A DNA stretch of 64,000 nt from JBJFCE01 sp964437825. GTDB lineage: Bacteria; Bacillota; Clostridia; Lachnospirales; Lachnospiraceae. Numbering within the stretch: the stretch's first letter is position 1; each line of letters starts with the position of its first letter. Shown piece by piece: positions 25,005-34,307 of the stretch. Below the pieces are notes generated by a model, which saw nothing but the letters and a program-made list of their open reading frames with translations, did not search any database and was not told the DNA's origin. The DNA lies in NCBI GenBank assembly GCA_964437825.1, contig CAYTIH010000002.1, forward strand, positions 25,873 through 89,872, read 5' to 3'. A program made the position numbers and the translations under genes.

Positions 25005-27773
25005 ATGAGGACGAAATGGAAAACGTTTTCCGTGATGGTGATCATGTTTTTTACATCCGTTTTAACTGCGTTTACTGATGTAACGCCGTTAGAAGCTGCA
25101 GAAGATTTGGTCATTAAGCTGCACTACCATCGTGAGGATGGTAATTATGAGGGATGGTCCGTGTGGTTTTGGGACACCGGGGACGGAAGCGACTATGAGT
25201 TTGTGGAAGAAGACGGCGATATGGTAGCAGCCAAGGTAGTAACGCCGGGAGCAACGCAGGAGGGATTTATTGTACGTATGCAGGACTGGACAAAGGATGT
25301 TGATGCGGATCAATTTATTGATGTTTCCGAGATGGTTTCCGGAACGGTTCATGTCTATGTAGAATCAGGAGTCGAGGGCTATACGATGGAGCTTGGAGAG
25401 GACAGCATTACCGGCATCAAGCTGGTCAGCGCAGTATATGATGGGGAAACGAGCATTATTGTTACGATGACGGGTGAAATTGAAGGAGATTTAGCGGATG
25501 CCTTTACCGTAACAGGCGCAGATGGAGAGGCAGCCATTACGGAGGTTCTTTCTGATGAGAAGGAATATACTGTAGTATTATCCGAAGCGTTAGATCTGAC
25601 AAAAAGCTATCAGATCGTGCATGACGGAAATGAGTATGATGTAAATATGCCTAATATTTATTCCACCGCTGAGTTTGAGGATGCTTATACTTATACGGGG
25701 GATGATCTGGGTGCGGTATGGACCGGTGAAAAGACAACCTTCCGTGTGTGGGCGCCGACAGCGGACAGCGTAACGGTAAATCTGTATGAGTCAGGTACCG
25801 AAGGGACGAAGGATCTCATCGAAGAACTTCCTATGAGTGCTGATGTAAACGGTACATGGGTTGTTGAAAAAGAAAGAGATTTAAACGGAACTTACTATAC
25901 ATATTCGGTATCCGTAGGAGGCTCAGTGAATGAGGTATGCGATCCGTATGCACGTACCACCGGCGTGAACGGAAAACGTGCGATGGTTATTGACCTAGAG
26001 AGCACCAATCCGGAGGGATGGGATACGGATACCAATCCCAATGCGGGTCTGACAATCAATGATGCCGTGATCTATGAGCTTCATATCAGAGACCTGTCCT
26101 CTGACGAAAGCTCAGGAATCACAAATACCGGAAAATACCTTGGATTGACCGAGACCGGGACAACAACGCAGTCCGGCATTCCGACAGGCCTTGATCATAT
26201 CAAGGATCTGGGAATTACTCATCTGCATTTGCTGCCGATTTATGATTACGGCTCCGTGGATGAAACCAAGCTGGATACCGAGCAGTATAACTGGGGATAT
26301 GATCCGGTGAATTACAATGTGCCGGAGGGCTCATATTCTACAGATCCCTACAACGGCGAGGTAAGAGTGAAAGAGACAAAGGAAATGGTAAAGGCGCTTC
26401 ATGATAACGGTATCAGTGTTGTCATGGATGTGGTTTACAACCATGTTTACAGTGCCTCCGATTTCTGTATGAATCAGATTGTACCCGGATACTTCTCAAG
26501 AATTGATGAGAACGGTGTATATGCGAACGGTTCCGGCTGCGGTAACGATACGGCAACGGAAAGAAGCATGGTGAAAAAATACATTGTTGATTCCGTGAAG
26601 TATTGGGCGTCCGAGTATCATATCGATGGTTTTCGTTTTGACCTGGCAGGACTGATTGATACGGAGACGATGAACGAAATTATTGAAGAGGTTCATAAGG
26701 ATTATCCGGATGTTATCTTCTACGGTGAGGGATGGACGCTTTCTACAAGCCTAACAAAGCCGGGATACACGCTGGCAACACAGGTGAACTCAACCGAGAC
26801 TCCGAAATTTGCATATTTCAGCGATACGATTCGTGACGCTCTGAGAGGAAATGTGTTTGATAACTCTGAAACCGGATTTATTTCCGGAGCAACAGGACTG
26901 GAAAGCAAGATCGAGGAGTGCTTTATGGGACTGACTTCATGGTGCACGACCCCTGCTCAGTCTATTAATTATGCATCCTGTCATGACAATCTGTCGTTGC
27001 GGGACCGCATTACCAGCTCCGCAGTTTCCGCTTCCGAGCAGGACCAGATTCGAATGAATAATCTTGCAGCTGCGATCTGCCTGACCTCTGAGGGCGTTCC
27101 TTTCATGCAGGCAGGGGAGGAGATGCTTCGTTCTAAGGTGAATGAAGACGGAAGCTTAAATGAGAACAGCTATGCTTCTCCGGATTCTGTCAACAGCCTG
27201 AAATGGTATTTGCTTGAGGATGAGACATATCAGGATACTTATCAATATTATAAGGGACTGATTGCCTTCCGCAAGGCGCATGCGGCGCTGCGTTTAACGA
27301 ATGCGGACGATGTCAGAAACGGCATAACTCCTGTGGACGGCCTGGATGCGAATGTAGTTGCATTTGATATTGCAGGCGGTATCGGCGGAGAGGTTTCGGA
27401 CGGCCTGTTTGTAATTTTCAATGCAAACAATGCGGAAACAACGGTTACACTTCCGGACGGCGTATGGGATGTTTATATCAACGGTGAGGATGCCGGAACA
27501 GAGGTACTTGACACGATTACAGGCGGAAAGGTAACGGTAGCGCCGATTTCGGCAATGGTGCTGGTAAAGAGCGATGCGGCAGCGCCGGAACAGGACAACA
27601 CGGATACATCCTCGGACGAACCTTCTGAGGAACCGGATACGGCAGTTTCGGCTGATACAGCCGAAATCACGGAAAAATCTTCAACAGGCATCATTGCAGC
27701 CGTTGCAGCGGCTGTAGTTGTGATTCTTGCGGCCGTAGGCGTTGTGTTTTACAAAAAGAAACATAAAAAATAA
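25005..27773 (+). CDS. pulA: Cell-surface type I pullulanase (GH13)
   Basis: Secreted, membrane-anchored alpha-1,6-glucan debranching enzyme, 922 residues. Signal peptide (about 1-32, basic MRTKWK then VMVIMFFTSVLTAF). A CBM41-like starch-binding domain (LHYHREDGNYEGWSVWFWD) comes next, then a bacterial-type linker domain, an N-terminal CBM48-like domain (TTFRVWAPTADSVTVNLY) and the GH13 barrel: DVVYNH (D475), GFRFDLAG (nucleophile D546), YGEGW (acid/base E575) and ASCHDNL. The end has an acidic Ser/Thr/Pro linker, one transmembrane helix and KKKHKK, so the enzyme faces outside. Start at 25005 is set by the TGGAGATTAAA end of repeat E5. Would debranch starch or glycogen in the gut; no transporter is adjacent. 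Confidence 0.93.
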   Translation: MRTKWKTFSVMVIMFFTSVLTAFTDVTPLEAAEDLVIKLHYHREDGNYEGWSVWFWDTGDGSDYEFVEEDGDMVAAKVVTPGATQEGFIVRMQDWTKDVDADQFIDVSEMVSGTVHVYVESGVEGYTMELGEDSITGIKLVSAVYDGETSIIVTMTGEIEGDLADAFTVTGADGEAAITEVLSDEKEYTVVLSEALDLTKSYQIVHDGNEYDVNMPNIYSTAEFEDAYTYTGDDLGAVWTGEKTTFRVWAPTADSVTVNLYESGTEGTKDLIEELPMSADVNGTWVVEKERDLNGTYYTYSVSVGGSVNEVCDPYARTTGVNGKRAMVIDLESTNPEGWDTDTNPNAGLTINDAVIYELHIRDLSSDESSGITNTGKYLGLTETGTTTQSGIPTGLDHIKDLGITHLHLLPIYDYGSVDETKLDTEQYNWGYDPVNYNVPEGSYSTDPYNGEVRVKETKEMVKALHDNGISVVMDVVYNHVYSASDFCMNQIVPGYFSRIDENGVYANGSGCGNDTATERSMVKKYIVDSVKYWASEYHIDGFRFDLAGLIDTETMNEIIEEVHKDYPDVIFYGEGWTLSTSLTKPGYTLATQVNSTETPKFAYFSDTIRDALRGNVFDNSETGFISGATGLESKIEECFMGLTSWCTTPAQSINYASCHDNLSLRDRITSSAVSASEQDQIRMNNLAAAICLTSEGVPFMQAGEEMLRSKVNEDGSLNENSYASPDSVNSLKWYLLEDETYQDTYQYYKGLIAFRKAHAALRLTNADDVRNGITPVDGLDANVVAFDIAGGIGGEVSDGLFVIFNANNAETTVTLPDGVWDVYINGEDAGTEVLDTITGGKVTVAPISAMVLVKSDAAAPEQDNTDTSSDEPSEEPDTAVSADTAEITEKSSTGIIAAVAAAVVVILAAVGVVFYKKKHKK

Positions 27774-27863
27774 ATGATATGCGAAAGGATGCATGGTCAA
27801 GAAGTCTGCCTGCAAAGAAATATGATATAAATATAATTTATAAAAACCATAAAATATATTGCA

Positions 27864-27892
27864 TTTACTTATGATGAAAGCTGCGGTATACT
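27864..27892 (+). promoter_or_regulatory. Predicted purA promoter
   Basis: TTTACT (27864-27869), 17 bases, TATACT (27887-27892). The following about 130-base leader shows no purine riboswitch consensus. Confidence 0.6.
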
Positions 27893-28023
27893 GAATTTGT
27901 TCGGATCCGTGCATGGTCCGACGCCAGAGGATAAGTGGGACACCATTCATTTGCAAAAGAAACCCGGTGCGGTTATAGAAAAAGAAACCGCATCAATGAT
28001 GAAAAGCGGGAGGTATCAGGAAT

Positions 28024-29316
28024 ATGGTAAAGGCAGTAGTAGGTGCAAACTGGGGAGATGAAGGAAAGGGCAAGATTACGGATATGCTGGCGGAAAAGGC
28101 GGATATTATCGTCAGATTCCAGGGCGGAGCAAATGCGGGACATACGATTGTGAACGATTATGGAAAATTCGCACTCCACACCCTGCCGTCCGGTGTTTTT
28201 TACGGTCATACAACCAACATCATCGGAAACGGTGTTGCGCTGAATATTCCGATTTTATTTAACGAAATAAAATCTATTACGGACAGAAAGGTACCGATGC
28301 CCAAGATCCTTGTTTCTGACAGGGCGCAAATGGTCATGCCGTATCATATCCTGTTCGACCAGTATGAGGAGGAACGGCTCGGCGGGAAGTCCTTTGGTTC
28401 GACCAAGTCCGGTATTGCGCCTTTTTACTCCGATAAATACGCCAAGATCGGCTTTCAGGTCAGCGAGCTGTTTGACGAGGAGCTGTTAAAGGAAAAGGTA
28501 GTACGTATTTGTGAAACCAAGAATGTATTGCTGGAGCATTTATATCATAAACCGCTGCTGAATCCGGAGGAACTCTTAAATACCCTGCATGAATATAAAG
28601 AAATGGCTGCACCCTATGTATGTGATGTCGCTTCCTATCTGGATCAGGCGATCAAGGACGGAAAAACGATTCTGTTAGAGGGTCAGCTCGGAACCCTAAA
28701 GGACACGGATCATGGTATATATCCGATGGTAACCTCATCCTCCACGTTAGCGGCGTATGGAGCCATCGGTGCGGGGATTCCGCCCTATGAAATTAAACAG
28801 ATTGTGACGGTATGTAAGGCATATTCCTCCGCAGTCGGTGCAGGCGCATTTGTATCCGAAATTTTCGGAGAGGAAGCGGATGAGCTGCGAAGACGAGGCG
28901 GCGACGGCGGCGAATTCGGCGCTACGACAGGACGTCCGCGCCGTATGGGCTGGTTTGACTGTGTTGCTTCCAAGTATGGCTGCCGCCTGCAGGGCGCAAC
29001 GGATGTTGCGTTTACCGTATTGGATGTACTCGGTTATCTGGATGAGATTCCGGTATGTGTCGGCTATGAAATCGACGGCAAAGTGACAACGGATTTCCCG
29101 GTGACCCATCAGCTGGAAAAGGCAAAGCCCGTACTGAAAACACTGCCCGGCTGGAAATGCGATATTCGCGGCGTCAGGAACTATGAAGAACTGCCGGAAA
29201 ACTGCAGAAACTATGTAGAATTTATCGAACAGCAGATCGGATATCCCATTACCATGGTCAGCAACGGACCGGGACGTCATGATATTATTATGCGAAAGAG
29301 CCCTCTTTCCAAATAA
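28024..29316 (+). CDS. purA: Adenylosuccinate synthetase
   Basis: GTP-dependent joining of Asp to IMP, first step to AMP; its product is cleaved by the purB enzyme encoded nearby. 430 residues, normal length. GANWGDEGKGKITDM (P-loop and catalytic Asp), GGANAGHTIV (catalytic His), GSTKSGIAP, EGQLGTLKDTDHGIYPMVTS and the C-terminal GRPRRMGWFD. In many homologues the G-Q-G-x-x-L-D segment reads QGALLDID; here it is QLGTLKDTD, as in some clostridial enzymes. GGGAGG upstream, own promoter, and a stem-loop after it. Confidence 0.96.
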   Translation: MVKAVVGANWGDEGKGKITDMLAEKADIIVRFQGGANAGHTIVNDYGKFALHTLPSGVFYGHTTNIIGNGVALNIPILFNEIKSITDRKVPMPKILVSDRAQMVMPYHILFDQYEEERLGGKSFGSTKSGIAPFYSDKYAKIGFQVSELFDEELLKEKVVRICETKNVLLEHLYHKPLLNPEELLNTLHEYKEMAAPYVCDVASYLDQAIKDGKTILLEGQLGTLKDTDHGIYPMVTSSSTLAAYGAIGAGIPPYEIKQIVTVCKAYSSAVGAGAFVSEIFGEEADELRRRGGDGGEFGATTGRPRRMGWFDCVASKYGCRLQGATDVAFTVLDVLGYLDEIPVCVGYEIDGKVTTDFPVTHQLEKAKPVLKTLPGWKCDIRGVRNYEELPENCRNYVEFIEQQIGYPITMVSNGPGRHDIIMRKSPLSK

Positions 29317-29317
29317 A

Positions 29318-29368
29318 ATATATGAAAGGCCGTCTGCTCCGGCGTTGGGGCAGGCGGCTTTCATATAT
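29318..29368 (+). terminator. Stem-loop after purA
   Basis: ATATATGAAAG/CTTTCATATAT outer arms with a GC-rich inner part (CCGTCTGCTCC/GGGGCAGGCGG). Strong hairpin, short T content afterwards; likely terminator. Confidence 0.7.
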
Positions 29369-29476
29369 CATGGAAACAAACTTGCTGCAGTACGCTGATT
29401 TCCTATGATATAAAACGCTCCGCGCGGTGCCCCTTTGCCGTCCGAATCGGGATAGAAACTCAAATGGAGGATTCGC

Positions 29477-30388
29477 ATGATTTCTAATCTGGAGTATTAT
29501 AAGGTGTTTTACTATATCGTAAAGACCGGAAGTCTGACCGGTGCAGCGGGCGTTTTGTCCATATCACAGCCGGCTGTCAGTCAGTCTGTCAGACAGCTGG
29601 AAAAGCAGCTGAACGTGAAACTCTTTGTCAGAGGATCCAGGGGGATCAGGCTGACGCAGGAGGGAACGCTGCTTTACAGCTATGTTTCCGAGGGCTATGA
29701 GCAGATGGAGCTTGGGGAAGAAAAACTCAGGCAAATGATGAATTTGGAGCTTGGAGAAGTGAAAATCGGCGCTTCCGATATGACGCTCAGATTCTTTTTG
29801 CTGCCCTATCTGGAACAGTTTCACGAAAGATATCCGGGCATCCGTGTGAGAGTTACCAATGCTCCGACGCCGACGACGCTTCAGAATCTGCAGAGCGGAA
29901 AAATCGATTTTGGTCTGGTCAGTACTCCCTTTGAAGCGGCGGAGAATTTGCAGAGCCTTGTGGTGAAGGAAATCGAGGATATTTTCGTTGCGGGAAGGGG
30001 CTTTATCCGGTATAAAAATAAAACGCTTGATTTTCAGAGCTTAACTGAGATGCCGCTGATTCTGCTTGAGAAAAATACCAGCACCAGAAGCTATATGGAC
30101 GAATTTCTGTTAAAAAATCAGGTGCAGATCAGTCCGGAATTTGAGCTTGCCACCAGCGATATGATCGTGCAGTTTGCGCTGAGAAGTCTGGGCGTGGGCT
30201 GCGTGATGAGGGAATTTGCTGCGGGCTGTCTGGAAAGCGGCCAGCTCTTTGAACTGCGCTTTAATAAAATGATTCCCAAGCGGCATTTCTGTCTGGTGTC
30301 TGCGGATAAAAATCCATTGTCTGCACCGGCGAAGAATTTACTGAAGCTGATTATGGAGGATCAGGGAAAGGGTAGGTTATGCAAATGA
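29477..30388 (+). CDS. LysR-family transcriptional regulator
   Basis: 303 residues, full length. N-terminal winged helix-turn-helix (FYYIVKTGSLTGAAGVLSIS, QPAVSQSVRQLEKQL, LFVRGSRGIRLTQEG), then a periplasmic-binding-like effector domain (from about residue 92). The effector is unknown; LysR proteins often regulate a neighbouring gene, and here the HAD phosphatase gene overlaps its 3' end by 10 bases, so the two are probably coexpressed. The divergent side is the purA terminator, so no divergent target is visible. Confidence 0.92.
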   Translation: MISNLEYYKVFYYIVKTGSLTGAAGVLSISQPAVSQSVRQLEKQLNVKLFVRGSRGIRLTQEGTLLYSYVSEGYEQMELGEEKLRQMMNLELGEVKIGASDMTLRFFLLPYLEQFHERYPGIRVRVTNAPTPTTLQNLQSGKIDFGLVSTPFEAAENLQSLVVKEIEDIFVAGRGFIRYKNKTLDFQSLTEMPLILLEKNTSTRSYMDEFLLKNQVQISPEFELATSDMIVQFALRSLGVGCVMREFAAGCLESGQLFELRFNKMIPKRHFCLVSADKNPLSAPAKNLLKLIMEDQGKGRLCK

Positions 30389-30987
30389 TAAAAACGGTCA
30401 TTTTTGATATAGGAAATGTCATGGTGGATTTCTGCTTTGATCAGTTTATCGCAAGATACGGGTATTGTGAGCACATACTGGAGAGAATCCGAAACGCAAC
30501 GCTTGGAAGCGGCTTTTGGAAAGAATTGGACAGGGGACTTTTGAGCTATGAGGAAGTATTGGGAAAGTTTATAGAAAAAGATCCGGAGATGGAACCGCAG
30601 ATCAGACAGGTACTGTCCGACACTAAGGGGATCGTCCTGAAAAGAGAGCATGCAGTTTCATGGGTTCGTAACCTGAAAGCGGCAGGCTATCAGGTTCTGG
30701 CATTGTCCAATTATCCGGAAAAGGTCTATCTGGACAATCCGGAGCCCCTTGCCTTTCTTGACGATATGGACGGCTATATTTTATCATATCGGGATCATGT
30801 TATTAAGCCGGAGGAAGCAATCTATCGGCTGCTGATGCAAAGATATGGTTTTTGCCCGGGGGAATGCGTGTTTATAGATGATCTGCAGGAGAATCTGGAT
30901 GCGGCGGCCGGGCTTGGCTGGCACACGATTCGTTATCAAAGCTATGAGCAGGTAAAATCTGAGCTTGCGAAGATGGGCGTGGTGTAG
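30379..30987 (+). CDS. HAD-superfamily phosphatase (YihX-like)
   Basis: 202 residues. Motif I FDIGNVMVDF with nucleophile Asp (the +2 position is Gly-Asn rather than Asp, as in YihX/epoxide-hydrolase-N-like HADs), motif II LALSNYP, motif III Lys in HVIKPEEAIY, motif IV FIDDLQENLDAA. Best guess is a sugar-phosphate (for example glucose-1-phosphate) phosphatase; the substrate is not certain. Overlaps the end of the LysR gene by 10 bases. Confidence 0.82.
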   Translation: MQMIKTVIFDIGNVMVDFCFDQFIARYGYCEHILERIRNATLGSGFWKELDRGLLSYEEVLGKFIEKDPEMEPQIRQVLSDTKGIVLKREHAVSWVRNLKAAGYQVLALSNYPEKVYLDNPEPLAFLDDMDGYILSYRDHVIKPEEAIYRLLMQRYGFCPGECVFIDDLQENLDAAAGLGWHTIRYQSYEQVKSELAKMGVV

Positions 30988-31027
30988 GAAGCGGAATCGT
31001 CTTTTCCGGTCTGATATTAGCAAAATC

Positions 31028-31351
31028 TTATGATTTGTTTTGAGGAGCATTTTCCGTTTCCCGGGGCTGATTGGTCAGGGCTTCTATGATTTCTTCATCG
31101 GTGGGCGCGTCGGGAAACAGGGTGGCAATCGTTTTTTTGCGGGTCAGCATCCCGTATAGCCATACATAGATCCAGATCAGAATAGGAACCAGAATGGTGG
31201 CAAAAAGGCTTGCCATGAACAAGTTGCCGGCACCGGGGAAACGGCAGCAGGCAAATACCAGTGTCATAATATACATGGCAGCCAACAGAAGGATGCCGAT
31301 GATAGCGGCAATTTGTTTGCTTTTTCCGGGCCTTTTTTTTTCTTTTTTCAT
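31028..31351 (-). CDS. Small two-helix membrane protein, 107 aa
   Basis: Minus strand, with GGAGG 7 bases before the ATG. Basic N-terminus (MKKEKKRPGKSKQ), two transmembrane helices (about 14-36 and 44-68), and a charged C-terminal tail containing APTDEEIIEALTNQ. Not recognised. Convergent with the HAD gene, 40 bases apart. Confidence 0.65.
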   Translation of the reverse strand: MKKEKKRPGKSKQIAAIIGILLLAAMYIMTLVFACCRFPGAGNLFMASLFATILVPILIWIYVWLYGMLTRKKTIATLFPDAPTDEEIIEALTNQPRETENAPQNKS

Positions 31352-31480
31352 AAGAGAATTCCTCCAAAAGGATCATCGGCGATGCGCAGCTGCAAACGCA
31401 GTAAAAGCCGTACCGCCGGAAAACGGAACGTGTGAAAGCACATGTTTGTTCTGACTCTATATTAGCATGCGGGGGAAAGA

Positions 31481-31639
31481 ATGGCAATCGAAGAAAAAAC
31501 AGCGAAGAAAAAACAGCCCATTCCGGTCAAGAAAAAGCAGCCCCTCCCGGACTACTCCGAAAGAGGCTGCCTTTATAAAGGGGAGGATAAAATTATTCTT
31601 TTCTCTTTGGTTTTACTATCAATGGAGGGGGTCCAATGA
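31481..31639 (+). CDS. Possible small ORF, 52 codons
   Basis: ATG with GGGGGAAAG before it; the peptide is Lys/Pro-rich (KKKQPIPVKKKQPLPDY) then hydrophobic. It overlaps the next small frame by ATGA. The DNA also contains a GCAGCC/GGCTGC hairpin (about 31529-31572), so the stretch may be non-coding. Part of the 31352-31837 gap. Confidence 0.2.
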   Translation: MAIEEKTAKKKQPIPVKKKQPLPDYSERGCLYKGEDKIILFSLVLLSMEGVQ

Positions 31640-31731
31640 TTAGTCATAGTATTGACGCAGATTTGGAGCTTATACAATTATTTGAAAAAAAATTTTTACG
31701 GCTTCTATATCTATATGAGAAAATCCTGTGA
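31636..31731 (+). CDS. Possible small ORF, 31 aa
   Basis: Strong Shine-Dalgarno (GGAGGGGG, 31624-31631) directly before ATG. Peptide starts MISHSIDADLELIQLFEK and is Leu-rich. Resembles the short Spo0E-like or DUF-type small proteins in size only. No homologue can be claimed. Confidence 0.3.
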   Translation: MISHSIDADLELIQLFEKKFLRLLYLYEKIL

Positions 31732-31757
31732 AAACTCGAGAAAACCGTAAAAAGCTT

Positions 31758-31786
31758 TTGAATTTCTGATAGAAGTGTTATATACT
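31758..31786 (+). promoter_or_regulatory. Predicted promoter of the SEC-C gene
   Basis: TTGAAT (31758-31763), 17 bases, TATACT (31781-31786). Spacer nearly identical to that of the pullulanase promoter. Confidence 0.65.
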
Positions 31787-31837
31787 ATATGCATGTGTGA
31801 ACCGAATGGTTCCGAAAACGCGATAAAAAAGGATGGA

Positions 31838-32353
31838 ATGAACAATATGGCATTATTAGAGACATGGAGAAAAATGGCATATTCCGAAACTGCCAACAAA
31901 GGAGAGTTACAAAAGCTCTGGGGCGCTTATTTCCAGAAAGAAAAGGATATCTATGCACTTCTTTTGGCAAATCCGGATGAGGAAGTGAAGGGAACGGTCA
32001 AGGAGCTGGCCGAAAAATATCAGGTGGATCTGATGACCATGACAGGATTTCTGGACGGTATTAATGATAGCTTAAAGACCCCTAATCCCATTGAAGAAAT
32101 GGAAGAAGACACCGAGGTAAGCCTTGGATTTGATAAAGAGCTGTTATATAAAAACATGGTAGCCGCAGAGGCGGACTGGTTATATAATCTGGAACAGTGG
32201 AATGCTATTTTTGATGAGGAGAAGAGAAAAGAACTTTATAAAGAGCAGAAATCTTCTACCACCATCCGCAAGGCTCCCAAGGTATATCCGAACGATCCCT
32301 GTCCATGCGGCAGCGGAAAGAAATATAAAAAGTGCTGCGGAAAAAATAAATAA
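31838..32353 (+). CDS. SEC-C zinc-motif protein
   Basis: 171 residues, cytosolic. The C-terminus ends in the SEC-C metal-binding motif NDPCPCGSGKKYKKCCG, as found at the SecA tail, where it binds zinc and can contact SecB or ribosomes. The rest is helical and acidic with no other domain recognised. The ATG at 31838 has AAGGA 5 bases upstream; a second in-frame ATG follows 9 bases later. Own promoter and terminator, so it is a single-gene unit. Function unknown. Confidence 0.85.
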   Translation: MNNMALLETWRKMAYSETANKGELQKLWGAYFQKEKDIYALLLANPDEEVKGTVKELAEKYQVDLMTMTGFLDGINDSLKTPNPIEEMEEDTEVSLGFDKELLYKNMVAAEADWLYNLEQWNAIFDEEKRKELYKEQKSSTTIRKAPKVYPNDPCPCGSGKKYKKCCGKNK

Positions 32354-32363
32354 AACTGATCCT

Positions 32364-32390
32364 GTGGGAAGTGAGAACTTCCCACTTTTT
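32364..32390 (+). terminator. Intrinsic terminator after the SEC-C gene
   Basis: GTGGGAAGT, GAGA loop, ACTTCCCAC, TTTTT. Confidence 0.95.
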
Positions 32391-32434
32391 GTACTTTCAT
32401 GCACATAGGATAGAAAAGGAAAGGGTAAGTAATC

Positions 32435-32938
32435 ATGAAAAGTCGTATCGCACAGGCTGTTTCGACCTTTGAATCCGGATTTAACTGCTGCCAATCGGTA
32501 TTTGTCACTTATGCGGATCTGTTTGGAATGGACAGGGAGACAGCGCTGAAGCTGTCATGCTCCATGGGCGGCGGTATCGGCAGAATGCGCGAGGTGTGCG
32601 GAACCGTATCGGCTATGGCACTGTTAACCGGCTTGAAATGCGGGAATACGGACCCGGAAAATGAAGCGGCTAAAACAGCAAATTATGAAATGGTCAGAAA
32701 GCTTGCAGACGCCTTTCAGGAAAAGCAAAATACCATCATATGCCGTGAACTGCTTGGAATTAAGGAGCGGGAGGAGAGCGCAGCGCCGTCTGAAAGAACC
32801 GCGCAGTACTATGCAAAGAGACCATGCAGCAATCTGGTTGCATGTGCGGCGGGAATCGTGGAGGAAATGCTGCTGCCCGAATTATTTTGGAATGATTCCC
32901 TAAGTAAGCAGTGTAACGGCAGAGAATCGCCGGCGTAA
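32435..32938 (+). CDS. C_GCAxxG_C_C family redox-type protein
   Basis: 167 residues. Cys pattern of this family is present: FNCCQSVF near residue 18, then SMGGGIGRMREVCGTVSAMAL (GCAxxG-like segment, with G-T for G-A), a Cys in ICRELLG, and a late PCSNLVACAAG pair. Members are thought to bind an iron-sulfur cluster or another redox cofactor and are common in anaerobes; no reaction is established. Likely cotranscribed with pepT, which starts 34 bases later. Confidence 0.82.
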   Translation: MKSRIAQAVSTFESGFNCCQSVFVTYADLFGMDRETALKLSCSMGGGIGRMREVCGTVSAMALLTGLKCGNTDPENEAAKTANYEMVRKLADAFQEKQNTIICRELLGIKEREESAAPSERTAQYYAKRPCSNLVACAAGIVEEMLLPELFWNDSLSKQCNGRESPA

Positions 32939-32972
32939 ACACAAGGAAACCGATAACAGAAAGGAATATCAA

Positions 32973-34307
32973 ATGTCAGACGTAATAGAACGCTTTCTGC
33001 AATATGTAAAAATCGATACACAATCTTCGGAGGATACGGATACCCATCCTTCCACCTATAAGCAGCATGATCTTGCCGGGCTTTTGACGCAGCAACTCTA
33101 TGAAATGGGAGTCACGGATGTTACTTATGATAAGGAGCACTGTTATGTGTATGCCAGGATTCCGGCAACTGTTTTCGGGCAAATGTCCCCGGAGAAAACG
33201 CGGCAGAACCATGGAGACGCGGAATCGGGCAGCAAAAACGCCGCAGCAGCAGGCAGCAAAAACGGGTGCAAGAAGCTGGGATTTATTGCGCATATGGATA
33301 CCTCCTTTGAAGTAACGGGCGCAGGGGTGAAACCGTCCATTATCAGACAATATGACGGGAAGGATATTATCCTGAATCAGGAAAAGCAGATTATCATGCG
33401 GGTGGAGGAGTTTCCGGAGCTTGCCTCTTATCAGGGAAAGGATCTGATTGTTACGGACGGTACGACGCTTCTCGGTGCGGATGATAAAGCAGGGGTTTCG
33501 GAAATTATGTCCATGGCGGCATATTTAATGACCCATCCGGAGGTGAAGCACGGAGAGATCAGAATCGCATTTACACCGGATGAAGAAATCGGCTGCGGAA
33601 CTGATTTTTTCGATCTGGAACAGTTTGATGCGGACGCGGCTTATACCGTGGATGGCGGAGCGCTTGGAGAAATCGAATTTGAAAACTTCAATGCCGCGGG
33701 AGCAGTGGTAAAGGTGCAGGGAAGAAGTGTCCATCCGGGCGAAGCTAAGGGAAAGATGATCAACGCGCTACTTGTAGGCATGGAATATTATGCCCTGCTG
33801 CCGCAGCATGAAATTCCGGCAGAAACAGAGGGCTATGAGGGCTTTTATCATCTAAGCAGCATGGGAGGCAGTGCGGAAACCTTCTATATGTCCTTTTTGA
33901 TCAGGGATCATTCCAGAGAACTGTTTGAAAAACGCAAAAAAATCATGCAGGAGGCCGCGCATCGGATCAACGCGCTTTACGGAAAGCAGCTGATTACGGT
34001 GGAAATTAAGGACTCGTATTATAATATGCGTGAAAAGATCGAGCCGCATATGGAACTGATTGACCGGGCGATGGAAGTGATGGAGTCGCTTGGAATATCC
34101 GCCTACAGCGTTCCCATCCGGGGCGGCACGGACGGAGCGAGACTTTCCTATATGGGACTTCCGTGTCCGAATCTTTGTACCGGCGGCAGAAATTATCATA
34201 GCAGATATGAATATGCCTGCGTACAGGATATGGAGCAGATGGTGGAGGTCCTGATCAGGCTGGCATGCGGTAATTGCAGCAAAAAGGAAAAGGAGAATAC
34301 AGATTGA
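32973..34307 (+). CDS. pepT: Peptidase T (tripeptide aminopeptidase)
   Basis: Dizinc M20 aminopeptidase removing the N-terminal residue of tripeptides; cytosolic. 444 residues. Motifs: FIAHMDTSFEV (His-x-Asp), GTTLLGADDKAGVSEI (bridging Asp), TPDEEIGCGTDFFD (catalytic Glu pair), YTVDGGALGEIEFENFNAA and the C-terminal IRGGTDGARLSYMG and CTGGRNYHS. It is about 35 residues longer than usual because of a low-complexity insertion (about residues 69-95, with GSKNAAAAGSKNG) before the metal-binding strand. The last codons and stop TGA lie in the first bases of repeat element E6. Confidence 0.95.
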   Translation: MSDVIERFLQYVKIDTQSSEDTDTHPSTYKQHDLAGLLTQQLYEMGVTDVTYDKEHCYVYARIPATVFGQMSPEKTRQNHGDAESGSKNAAAAGSKNGCKKLGFIAHMDTSFEVTGAGVKPSIIRQYDGKDIILNQEKQIIMRVEEFPELASYQGKDLIVTDGTTLLGADDKAGVSEIMSMAAYLMTHPEVKHGEIRIAFTPDEEIGCGTDFFDLEQFDADAAYTVDGGALGEIEFENFNAAGAVVKVQGRSVHPGEAKGKMINALLVGMEYYALLPQHEIPAETEGYEGFYHLSSMGGSAETFYMSFLIRDHSRELFEKRKKIMQEAAHRINALYGKQLITVEIKDSYYNMREKIEPHMELIDRAMEVMESLGISAYSVPIRGGTDGARLSYMGLPCPNLCTGGRNYHSRYEYACVQDMEQMVEVLIRLACGNCSKKEKENTD

